13,635 bases of DNA, taken from NCBI GenBank assembly GCA_905207425.1, contig CAJLLB010000043.1:1-13635 (forward strand). The letters run 5' to 3'. Position numbers and translations under genes: made by a program. Positions 1 through 6,024 of the stretch are shown here, piece after piece (positions within the stretch are counted from its first letter, which is position 1; every line of letters starts with the position of its first letter). The notes below the pieces were generated by a model that was not told the DNA's origin, did no database searches, and saw only the letters and a list, made by a program, of their open reading frames with translations. Origin of the DNA: an uncultured Collinsella sp. GTDB lineage: Bacteria > Actinomycetota > Coriobacteriia > Coriobacteriales > Coriobacteriaceae.

Positions 1-456
1 GGAGCCGAAGTCGTCCACGAGGGTGGCGATCTCGTCGATGGTCATGTCGCGAGCGGGGCCCTGGCATGCGGGGCAGGTGGTGGCGCTGGGCGCGACGAGG
101 TCGAGGCCAAAGGTCGACTGGGGCATGACCTGGCGACCGGGGTGGTACATCTGGCAGAAGATCTTGGAGCCGTGGGCGTGAACGGCGGCGGTCAGGTCCT
201 TGTTGCCCTCGATCTGGCCGTCGTTCCACAGGCCGGGGATGCGCGTGTAGCCCTTACGGTTCTCCTGGACGCAGTAGTCCTCGGTGATGAGCAGGCCCCA
301 GCCTCCGCGGGCCTTCTCCTCCATGTAGCGAAGGTAACGCTCGGTGATGGTGCCCTCGAGGTTGCAGTAGTTGGTGACCATGGCGGGGACGACAAGCCTG
401 TTCGGGATCTCGCAAGATCCGATTTTCATGGGAGAGAACAGAGTGTCGAGCTTCAT
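1..456 (-). CDS. NADH:flavin oxidoreductase / Old Yellow Enzyme family, N-terminal part (cut by window edge)
   Basis: This gene runs off the left edge; the 152 visible codons are the N-terminus. They read as the start of an OYE-type TIM barrel. There is an opening MKLDTLFSPMKIG followed by IPNRLVVPAMVTNY, the usual FMN-binding first strand. A GGWGLLITEDY segment follows, and then QMYHPGRQ, the counterpart of the H-x-G-R active-site strand. Family members use FMN, often with a 4Fe-4S cluster and FAD in the longer enoate / 2,4-dienoyl-CoA reductase group, to reduce activated C=C bonds. The cofactor set and substrate cannot be told from this part. The start ATG (456-454) has a strong GGAGGT site four bases upstream. 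It is divergent from the MerR gene at 564, which probably regulates it (inference). The protein family is clear; the exact enzyme is not. Confidence 0.9.
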   Translation of the reverse strand, partial: MKLDTLFSPMKIGSCEIPNRLVVPAMVTNYCNLEGTITERYLRYMEEKARGGWGLLITEDYCVQENRKGYTRIPGLWNDGQIEGNKDLTAAVHAHGSKIFCQMYHPGRQVMPQSTFGLDLVAPSATTCPACQGPARDMTIDEIATLVDDFGS

Positions 457-563
457 TACTACCTCCAAGAAATCGTGGCGCGCGCATACTGCGCCCATGT
501 ACTATGTGATTAATGGTCAAGGTGGGGGCAACACCCAGGTCAAGCGGTTTGGGGAGATAATCC
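457..563. promoter_or_regulatory. Divergent promoter region between oxidoreductase and MerR gene
   Basis: This 107-base divergent spacer carries a direct repeat GGTCAAG at 515-521 and 538-544 (23 bases apart). On the minus strand each copy reads CTTGACC, like the -35 of MerR-type promoters. A minus-strand TTGCCC (531-526) and CATAGT (506-501) are separated by 19 bases, the long spacer typical of MerR-activated promoters. No perfect dyad sits between them, so the exact promoter is uncertain. The MerR start has a GGGGAG ribosome site at 551-556. Confidence 0.4.
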
Positions 564-1355
564 ATGCGGTACACGCAAAAAGACATTCGCCAAAAGCTGG
601 GCTTCACCCGCGACGCGCTGCGCCTGTATGAGAAACGCGGGATCATCCAGCCCGAGATCGATCCAGGCAATGGGTACCGCTACTACGACGACTGGCAGAT
701 GAACCTGCTGTGGGACTGCAAGTACTATCAGGCCATGGGTTTCTCGCTAGCGGAGGTGCAGGAGCTGCTCACGGCGCGCACGCCGGGGGATATCGAGAGC
801 CAGCTTGCCCGACGCGAGGAAGAGATGCGCCACGACCTGCGTCGGCGTGAGCTCGCCCTGAGCGAGCACAGCCGCTTTATGGAGGAACTGCGTTCCAGCG
901 AGAGCGACCTGGGCGTTGTGGAGGAGCGCGACTTTGCGGGCTGCATCTACGTCGTAGAGCGCGAGGAGCATCGTTTGCCTGCGGATATATGCACCGACGC
1001 CGTCGCCTTCGCAAACCGAAACGCCGCGCTTATGAAGCCCTACTTCTGGTTTCCCGTGGCCGGCGAACGGCGGTATTTTTGGGGGTCGGCCATGCGGCTC
1101 GAGGCGTATAGGGAACTGGGTGAGGAATGCGGGCGCGAGGGCGTTGTGGAGCTTGCACCGTCGCGGACGCTCTCGACGGTGCTCGACGCCGGTGACCGCG
1201 GCGGGTTTGGGGCCGACCTCTTTTCCGGCTTCGTGAAATGCGCTGTAGATGATGGCTACACGATAGCAGGGCCCCTTCATGGCTTGCTGCTGGCGCGAAC
1301 GTTCGATTCGGCCGGTTACCATAGGTACGTGCGTGCGTATTTGCCTATTGAGTAG
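564..1355 (+). CDS. MerR-family transcriptional regulator with C-terminal effector-binding (GyrI-like) domain
   Basis: The protein has 263 residues. The first ~70 are a MerR winged helix-turn-helix: MRYTQKDIRQKLGFTRDALR, then LYEKRGIIQP and GYRYYDDWQ, where the wing arginine/tyrosines lie. Residues ~75-115 are a charged dimerising coiled coil. Residues ~120-263 look like a GyrI/BmrR-type ligand pocket, ending in a GYTIAGPLHGLLLAR and YVRAYLPIE segment, as in multidrug-sensing MerR proteins. At 263 residues it is about twice the size of a metal-sensing MerR, which fits a small-molecule sensor. The start is supported by GGGGAG eight bases upstream. It is divergent from the flavin oxidoreductase and likely controls it and itself (inference). 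The ligand is unknown. Confidence 0.88.
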   Translation: MRYTQKDIRQKLGFTRDALRLYEKRGIIQPEIDPGNGYRYYDDWQMNLLWDCKYYQAMGFSLAEVQELLTARTPGDIESQLARREEEMRHDLRRRELALSEHSRFMEELRSSESDLGVVEERDFAGCIYVVEREEHRLPADICTDAVAFANRNAALMKPYFWFPVAGERRYFWGSAMRLEAYRELGEECGREGVVELAPSRTLSTVLDAGDRGGFGADLFSGFVKCAVDDGYTIAGPLHGLLLARTFDSAGYHRYVRAYLPIE

Positions 1356-1363
1356 GAATAGAG

Positions 1364-1390
1364 AAATTTAGGAATTGCATTCCTAAATTT
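1364..1390. repeat. Perfect 27-bp palindrome, 12-bp arms
   Basis: The arms AAATTTAGGAAT (1364-1375) and ATTCCTAAATTT (1379-1390) are perfect inverted copies around TGC. It begins eight bases after the MerR stop codon. It is AT-rich in a GC-rich window and has no trailing T-run beyond its own TTT, so it looks more like an operator or mobile-element end than a terminator. The function is unknown. Confidence 0.6.
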
Positions 1391-1414
1391 GACCACAATA
1401 AAAGCAAGTGAAAT

Positions 1415-1445
1415 AACGCCTCCCATCGGAAAGACGGGAGGCGTT
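1415..1445. terminator. Hairpin, possible shared terminator of the two MerR genes
   Basis: AACGCCTCCC (1415-1424) and GGGAGGCGTT (1436-1445) form a perfect 10-bp GC-rich stem with an 11-base loop. It lies about 60 bases after the first MerR gene and 330 bases beyond the end of the second (minus-strand) one. The plus-strand tail (GTGTATATAG) is poor in T. The minus-strand tail (ATTTCACTTGCTTTT) is richer, so termination could be in either direction but is not canonical. Confidence 0.45.
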
Positions 1446-1531
1446 GTGTATATAGCCAGGGAAATCGAGCAGACCATCGACAAACTGCTCAAGCAGGGCA
1501 AAGTCGTGCTGGTCACCGAGATATTGCCTTC

Positions 1532-1572
1532 CCGGTTTCGAAACTTTAAAAGAATTCGAGTTTCGAAACCGG
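1532..1572. promoter_or_regulatory. Tandem-palindrome operator-like element ahead of the ATPase remnant
   Basis: CCGGTTTCGAAACT (1532-1545) and AGTTTCGAAACCGG (1559-1572) are perfect 14-bp inverted arms. They extend four more pairs outward (CCTT/AAGG) if one base, C1531, is bulged. Each arm itself contains the 10-bp palindrome GTTTCGAAAC (1535-1544 and 1560-1569), with centres 25 bp apart. The right arm runs directly into the GGAAGGAG ribosome site of the broken ATPase gene. This suggests binding of two repressor dimers, or an RNA hairpin that hides the ribosome site. The role is inferred. Confidence 0.5.
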
Positions 1573-1584
1573 AAGGAGCGGATG

Positions 1585-1800
1585 ATGGCCTGAGTAGACC
1601 GCAACACGTACCTGTAGCGGCTTTGGGCGCTTGAGGGCACCCGGGACATCAAGGTGATCACGGGGATGCGCCGCTCCGGCAAGTCCGAGCTCATGAAGGC
1701 GTTCTCCGCCTCCGTTGCGCGGAAGGACTCGTCCTCCAACAACGTCTACATCGACCTGCTGGACCTCGAGCGGCATTATCAAGCGTGTGCGTTTTCGTAG
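1585..1800 (+). pseudogene. Broken N-terminal remnant of an AAA_14 / DUF4143-type ATPase
   Basis: The frame starting ATGGCC at 1585, after a good GGAAGGAG site, reads VDRNTYL, RLWALEGTRDIKVITGMRR, SGKSELMKAF and NNVYIDLLDLE. GMRRSGKS is a Walker A motif, and a Y-L-x-x-L opening followed by I-K-V-I-T-G-x-R-R is the hallmark start of this ATPase family. Two in-frame stops interrupt it: TGA at 1591-1593 and TAG at 1615-1617. The family-like sequence ends near 1770, just before the stop of the minus-strand MerR gene, so well over 80% of a usual ~400-residue protein is missing. It is a clear pseudogene, cut off at a junction with the next gene. These ATPases are common, often strain-variable genes of poorly known function in gut bacteria (general knowledge). 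Confidence 0.72.
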
Positions 1801-2222
1801 GCCTCTTTGATTTCTTCTGGCAAGCCGTCGGGAATGAGCGCCTTCAGCTCAGCCTCGTCGTTGCCCTGATTCAGCTGCTCGTAGTACCAGCATTTGAACT
1901 TCAGCATATCCAGCGCGCGGTTCATGTTCGCGATCTCCGACTCCATGTGGGCCTTCCGCTCCTCGAACATGGCCTTGCGTTTGGGATAAGTCGATGGGCC
2001 CTCCGCGCACCATTCCATGAACAGCCGGATGTCCTTGATCTCCATCCCCGCCTTCTTCAGGCATTCGATGACCCGAAGCGCCTCGAGTTCCGTATCGCCG
2101 AATTGGCGAATACCGGACGCCCGCTTCAATTCCGGGAACAGCCCCTGTTTGTCGTAATACCGCAGTGTTGAGGTGGGCAAACCGAACATCTCCGCCACCT
2201 GTCCGATTGTGTACACGCGCAT
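1779..2222 (-). CDS. MerR-family transcriptional regulator (short, AdhR/YyaN-like)
   Basis: The protein has 147 residues. The N-terminus MRVYTIGQVAEMFGLPTSTL with RYYDKQGLFPELKR is a canonical MerR helix-turn-helix, followed by the wing GIRQFGDTELEALRVIECLK. Residues ~75-125 form a long helix (RKAMFEERKAHMESEIANMN) for antiparallel dimer contact, with FKCWYYEQL near its end, as in the MerR group of aldehyde/redox-responsive regulators. A single cysteine lies in that segment; whether it senses anything is unknown. It is divergent from the flavodoxin-fold gene at 2322, whose promoter carries a perfect MerR dyad 29 bases from this start, so that gene is the likely target. Its 3' end abuts the ATPase remnant and has no terminator of its own nearby. 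Confidence 0.9.
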   Translation of the reverse strand: MRVYTIGQVAEMFGLPTSTLRYYDKQGLFPELKRASGIRQFGDTELEALRVIECLKKAGMEIKDIRLFMEWCAEGPSTYPKRKAMFEERKAHMESEIANMNRALDMLKFKCWYYEQLNQGNDEAELKALIPDGLPEEIKEAYENAHA

Positions 2223-2247
2223 CCTCCATTCATTTTCAAGTTGAAGC

Positions 2248-2278
2248 TTGACCTAAAGTCAGGTTTAGGTAATACCGT
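2248..2278 (+). promoter_or_regulatory. MerR-type promoter with 19-bp spacer and operator dyad
   Basis: The -35 is TTGACC (2248-2253) and the -10 is TACCGT (2273-2278), exactly 19 bases apart. This is the over-long spacing that MerR activators correct by twisting DNA. The dyad ACCTAAA (2251-2257) / TTTAGGT (2264-2270) is perfect and lies between and over the elements. It drives the reductase gene at 2322; the divergent MerR (start 2222) is the natural regulator. Confidence 0.8.
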
Positions 2279-2321
2279 CATTTTCGTCAATGCAAATAGG
2301 GAGTGCAAGGGGTGCTCCGTC

Positions 2322-2857
2322 ATGGGCAAAAAGGTTTTGGTGGTTTCTTCGAGTCCGCGAAAGAATGGCAATTCCGAGACGCTGGCGGACGCCTTCGCCA
2401 ACGGCGCGCGGGAGGCGGGCCACAGCGTGGAGACCGTGCTCCTGCGCGAAAAGCAGCTGGGCTTCGGCAGGGGCTGCCTTGCCTGCCTAAAGCTGGGGCG
2501 CTGCGTCATCCAAGACGATGCCGTGGAAATTGCCGCCAAGATGCACGACGCCGATGTTCTGGTGTCGCAACGCCCGTCTACTACAGCGTCTGCGGGCAGC
2601 TCAAGACCATGCTGGACCGCGCCAACCCGCTCTTCGGCTCCGATTATGCATTTACCGAGGTGTATCTATTGGCAGCGGCGGCGGAGGGCGGGCGCTCGAC
2701 CTTCGAGGGAACGGAGAAAGCCGTACGAGGCTGGGTTGACTGTTTCCCCCGTCGCGCGCTCGCCGGAACGGTTTTCGCCGGCGGCGTGAGCGGCGTGGGC
2801 GAAATCGCCGGGCACCCTGCACTGGAGCAGGCGCGACGAATGGGCATGGAAATCTAG
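2322..2857 (+). pseudogene. Flavodoxin-fold NAD(P)H-dependent reductase, frameshifted
   Basis: The first 81 codons (ATG 2322; an AAGGGG-like site upstream) give KVLVVSSSPRKNGNSETLAD, the FMN phosphate loop of NADPH-dependent FMN reductase / iron-sulfur flavoprotein relatives. Next comes GRGCLACLKLGRCVIQDD, with cysteines at 52, 55 and 61. At about 2565 the frame breaks: one base is missing after DVLV. The protein resumes in the -1 frame as ATPVYYSVCGQLKTMLDR, the conserved flavin-binding strand, and runs to TAG at 2855-2857. Repaired, it would be ~178 residues, the normal size. Unrepaired, the first frame ends at 2789 with unrelated sequence. It could be a recent pseudogene or a sequencing error. 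It sits under the MerR promoter at 2248-2278 and is a paralogue of the gene at 3070. Confidence 0.8.
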
Positions 2858-2870
2858 GCGGGCTGCTTGG

Positions 2871-2895
2871 CCGCGCAAATGCGGATTGGTTTTTT
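2871..2895 (+). terminator. Weak terminator-like hairpin after the frameshifted reductase
   Basis: CCGC (2871-2874) and GCGG (2881-2884) pair across a six-base loop. ATTGG and a run of six T (2890-2895) follow. The stem is short, so this is only a candidate. Confidence 0.3.
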
Positions 2896-2995
2896 CGGAT
2901 GTGATCACGTAAATTTGAATCAAGCCGGCGGAGGAGCAATCGGCCAATGAGATTGTGCCTGGAACGCTTGAACAAAATATTTGATTCGCAAGCGA

Positions 2996-3024
2996 TTGAA
3001 TAGCTCCATCTGTTTTGGTTAAAA
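2996..3024 (+). promoter_or_regulatory. Candidate sigma-70 promoter for the intact reductase
   Basis: TTGAAT (2996-3001) and TTAAAA (3019-3024) are 17 bases apart in the AT-rich stretch just before the gene at 3070. The -10 match is modest and no MerR dyad is seen here, so this gene seems not to share the upstream MerR-type control. Confidence 0.3.
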
Positions 3025-3069
3025 CAAGCTGCGTGCCGCGCGCCTGCGGTACGAAGGAGGGAGAAGGCT

Positions 3070-3600
3070 ATGAATATCGTTGTACTGAGCGGCAGCCCTC
3101 GCAAAGGTGCCAATACCGACACCATGGTCGACGCATTTGCAGAGACTGCGCGTGAGAGCGGTCATACGGTGGAAGTCATTCGTGTTGCCAGCAAGAAGAT
3201 CGGCGGCTGCCTGGGGTGCCAGTACTGCTTTGCCCATAAGGGTGAATGCGTGCAGAAGGACGGGATGGCCGGTGTGATCGAGTCGCTCAAAGAGGCCGAC
3301 ATGGTCGTTTTCGCCTCGCCCATCTACTGGTTTGACATCACCGCGCAGGAGAAGATCGCCATCGATCGCCTGTATGCCTTCGGTGCTACGGGATTTCCGT
3401 TTGCCAAGACGGCTCTGCTCCTCGACAGCCATAGCGATGGGGTCTATGACGCGGCGATTGCTATGTACAAGGCCACTTGCGCTTACTGCAAGTGGGACGA
3501 CCAGGGCATCGTCACTATCAGCGGCATGACCGAGCGCGACAGCATGGCCTCGTCACCCAAGCTGGAAGAGGTGCGCGAGCTTGCTCGTAGGCTTGCCTAA
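3070..3600 (+). CDS. Flavodoxin-fold NAD(P)H-dependent oxidoreductase
   Basis: The protein has 176 residues and is complete. MNIVVLSGSPRKGANTDTMV is the FMN phosphate-binding loop of the NADPH-dependent FMN reductase / flavodoxin_2 superfamily. GGCLGCQYCFAHKGECVQKD holds cysteines 47, 50, 53 and 60, the pattern seen in iron-sulfur-flavoprotein relatives. ASPIYWFDIT (82-91) is the second flavin loop. The start is fixed by a strong AAGGAGG site. It is likely a soluble cytosolic dimer passing electrons from NAD(P)H to quinones, nitro or azo compounds; the natural acceptor cannot be read from sequence. It is an intact paralogue of the broken gene at 2322 and ends at a strong terminator. Confidence 0.9.
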   Translation: MNIVVLSGSPRKGANTDTMVDAFAETARESGHTVEVIRVASKKIGGCLGCQYCFAHKGECVQKDGMAGVIESLKEADMVVFASPIYWFDITAQEKIAIDRLYAFGATGFPFAKTALLLDSHSDGVYDAAIAMYKATCAYCKWDDQGIVTISGMTERDSMASSPKLEEVRELARRLA

Positions 3601-3660
3601 GGGCAGGCGAGGGCCGGTTGCTGCTAACTTTAAACGCGGAAAAATGCCCGCGATGAGAAA

Positions 3661-3708
3661 CGACGAGGCCCGGACGCAGTGCTACTGCGTTCCGGGCCTC
3701 GTCGTTTT
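3661..3708. terminator. Strong bidirectional Rho-independent terminator
   Basis: The left arm 3661-3680 pairs with 3684-3704 across a GCT loop, giving 20 base pairs with one bulged T (3691). TTTT follows on the plus strand and TTTCTC on the minus strand. It sits between the convergent reductase and topoisomerase genes and can serve both. Confidence 0.9.
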
Positions 3709-3739
3709 GCGAGCTCATGACGGTTCGGTCGCCGTTGTT

Positions 3740-5980
3740 TTAGTCAAACAAACTCGGCATGTCGTTTTCTTTCATAAGGGCACCGGCGGAGGGGAGGCTC
3801 TGCGCGGTGAACTTTTCGGCCGAGACGCCGGCGCCAAGGATCTCCTCGGTCGTGCCGACGGTGGTGACCGAGCGACCCTTCTTGGCTGTAAAGGCCTGGA
3901 CGCCCTGCGTGTTGGTGGTCGTCTTGGTCTTGAGCAGCGACGTGTTGAAGTTCATCAGGCGGTAGTCGCTCGAGACCAGTGCGATGTCGCGATCTTCCTT
4001 GAGCACCTGCGCATATAGCAGCTTGCTGCCGCCGTAGATGGCGTTCTTGAGGCGCTTGCGGTTGGTCTTGGTGACGTATCCGGAAAGCGCGACGCGCACC
4101 ACGCGGCCGTTCTCAAAGACAAACAGCACGTCGGCCTTATAGTCCTCGGGGTCGATGACCCAGATGACGCTCTCGTCGGGTTCCATCTCAAGATCGGTCG
4201 GCAGGTACGAGCCCAGCTGGGCCGACTTGGTGTCCTCAAACGCCGCAACCTTGCACTTGTACACCTGGCTCTTGTTGGTAAAGACCAGCAGCTCGTGGGT
4301 GTTGGAGGACGGGAACTCGATAAAGGGTTTGTCGCCGTCTTTGTACTTGAGCGTGGTCGCCTTCTTGAGCACGCGGTCCGTCATTTTCTTAAGGTAGCCA
4401 TCGCGCGAGAGCATGATGGTGACCGGGTACTCCTCGACCTCGGGCTCCAAGCTTACCTCGATGACCTCGTGGGGCTCGATCCTGCCCGTGCGACGCGGCA
4501 TCACATATTTCTTGTTGACCGCGGCCAGCTCGTCGCTGATGACCTTCTTGATGTTCTCCTCGCTGGAGAGGATCTCCTCAAGCTCGGCAATCTCGCCCTC
4601 AAGCTTGGCAATGTCCTTGGTGCGGTTGAGGATGTACTCCTCGTTGATGTTGCGGAGCTTAAGTTCGGCAACAAACTCGGCCTGGGTTTCGTCGATATCG
4701 AAACCCTTCATGAGGTTGGGCACGACTTCGGCCTCGAGCTTGGTGCCGCGGATGATGGCGATGGCCTTGTCGATGTCGAGCAAAATCGCCTCGAGGCCGT
4801 GCAACAGGTGCAGGCGCTCGGACTTTTTGCCCAGGTCAAAGTTAATGCGGCGACGCGTGGACTCAATACGCCACTTGACCCACTCGTGCAGGATCTGGCG
4901 CACGCCCATAACGCGAGGGTAACCATCGACCAGCACGTTGAAGTTGCACGAGAACGAATCCTGCAGCGTGGTCGAGCGATAGAGCTTGGCCATGAGCTTG
5001 TCGGGGTCGACGCCGCGCTTAAGGTCGATGGCGATGCGCAGGCCCGAAAGATCGGTCTCGTCGCGGATGTCGGCAATCTCCTTGACCTTGCCCTCCTTGG
5101 AGAGCTTGACGATGCGCTCGATGATGACATCGGTCTTGGTGGTGTAGGGGATCTCGTAGACCTCGATAATGCGCTCTTCGGGAATCCAGCGCCAGCGGGA
5201 GCGGATTTGGAAGCTGCCAAGGCCGGTCTCGACGATCTTCTCCATCTCCTCGCGGCGGTAGATAATCTCGCCGCCGGTCGAGAAGTCGGGCATGGGCATG
5301 TACTCGAGCAGGTCGCAGTCGGGATCCTGCAGGTAATGCATGGTGGCGGTGCAGACCTCGTTGAGGTTGAAACCGCAGATGTCGGACGCCATGGCGACGC
5401 CGATGCCCTTGTTGGCCGAGACGAGGATGTTGGGGAACGTGGTGGGCAGCAGGCGCGGCTCCTTCATGGCGCCGTCGTAGCTGTCAACGAAGTCGACCGG
5501 ATCCTTGTCGATGTCCTTGAAGATCTCGGCGCTGATGGGGGAGAGCTTGGCCTCGGTATAACGCGAGGCGGCGTAGCTCAGGTCGCCCGAATAGTACTTG
5601 CCAAAGTTGCCCTTCGACTCCACGAAGGGGGCGAGCAGTGCCTCGTTGCCGGTGGCCAGACGCACCATCGTCTCGTAGATCGCGGCGTCGCCGTGCGGAT
5701 TGAGCTTCATGGTCTGACCCACGATGTTGGCGCTCTTTTGGCGCTCGCCCTTGAGCAGACCCATTTTGTACATGATGTAAAGCAGCTTACGGTGCGAGGG
5801 CTTAAAGCCGTCGATCTCGGGGAATGCACGCGAGACGTTGACGCTCATGGCGTAGGGCATGTAGTTGACCTCGAGCGTCTGCGTGATCGGCTGGTCAGTG
5901 ACCTCGGAGTGCAGGCCGATGACGTTCTCGGCGTTGACCTGCTTTTTCTTTGGCTGGGTTTTCGTCTTCTTCTTTGCCAC
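3740..5980 (-). CDS. parC: Type IIA DNA topoisomerase subunit A (ParC-like)
   Basis: This is the 746-residue cutting and rejoining subunit. It starts at GTG (5980-5978) behind AGAGGA. Residues ~30-515 are the breakage-reunion core. The catalytic tyrosine is Tyr141 in AASRYTEAKL, preceded by Arg140, and the DNA-bending isoleucine is Ile193 in NKGIGVAMAS. Residues ~380-490 form the coiled coil and dimer gate. Residues ~518-730 are a beta-pinwheel DNA-wrapping domain. No GyrA box (QRRGGKG-like) is present, which argues for a topoisomerase IV/decatenase-type enzyme over gyrase. It resembles the second topoisomerase set of clostridia, so the symbol is by role. At the quinolone positions it has Ala99 (E. 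coli GyrA Ser83) and Glu103 (Asp87). The N-terminus is very lysine-rich. It works with the subunit B encoded 44 bases upstream. Confidence 0.93.
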   Translation of the reverse strand: MAKKKTKTQPKKKQVNAENVIGLHSEVTDQPITQTLEVNYMPYAMSVNVSRAFPEIDGFKPSHRKLLYIMYKMGLLKGERQKSANIVGQTMKLNPHGDAAIYETMVRLATGNEALLAPFVESKGNFGKYYSGDLSYAASRYTEAKLSPISAEIFKDIDKDPVDFVDSYDGAMKEPRLLPTTFPNILVSANKGIGVAMASDICGFNLNEVCTATMHYLQDPDCDLLEYMPMPDFSTGGEIIYRREEMEKIVETGLGSFQIRSRWRWIPEERIIEVYEIPYTTKTDVIIERIVKLSKEGKVKEIADIRDETDLSGLRIAIDLKRGVDPDKLMAKLYRSTTLQDSFSCNFNVLVDGYPRVMGVRQILHEWVKWRIESTRRRINFDLGKKSERLHLLHGLEAILLDIDKAIAIIRGTKLEAEVVPNLMKGFDIDETQAEFVAELKLRNINEEYILNRTKDIAKLEGEIAELEEILSSEENIKKVISDELAAVNKKYVMPRRTGRIEPHEVIEVSLEPEVEEYPVTIMLSRDGYLKKMTDRVLKKATTLKYKDGDKPFIEFPSSNTHELLVFTNKSQVYKCKVAAFEDTKSAQLGSYLPTDLEMEPDESVIWVIDPEDYKADVLFVFENGRVVRVALSGYVTKTNRKRLKNAIYGGSKLLYAQVLKEDRDIALVSSDYRLMNFNTSLLKTKTTTNTQGVQAFTAKKGRSVTTVGTTEEILGAGVSAEKFTAQSLPSAGALMKENDMPSLFD

Positions 5981-6024
5981 GATTTCCTCTTGAACTTCTT
6001 ATGGCCGTCGTTATCGATTTGTTG

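Larger units (their letters stand above)
1389..1634 (+). other. Coding-like fragment, unrecognised (possible gene remnant)
   Basis: An open frame starts at TTG 1389 and ends at a TGA at 1632-1634. Codons from about 1446 to 1520 look truly coding, with mostly G/C third positions and a helix-then-strand pattern around REIEQTIDKLLKQGKVVLVTE. The flanks do not: the first part is a hairpin (1415-1445) and the last part is the tandem palindrome (1532-1572) and the out-of-frame ATPase start. I do not recognise a family. It could be a short remnant of a lost gene trapped in a decayed patch, or chance. It probably does not make a working protein as written. Confidence 0.22.

Noticed and set aside
142..513. 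Plus-strand open frame opposite the oxidoreductase start
   Set aside because: The minus strand encodes a clear OYE-family N-terminus with a strong ribosome site. This frame is its antisense.
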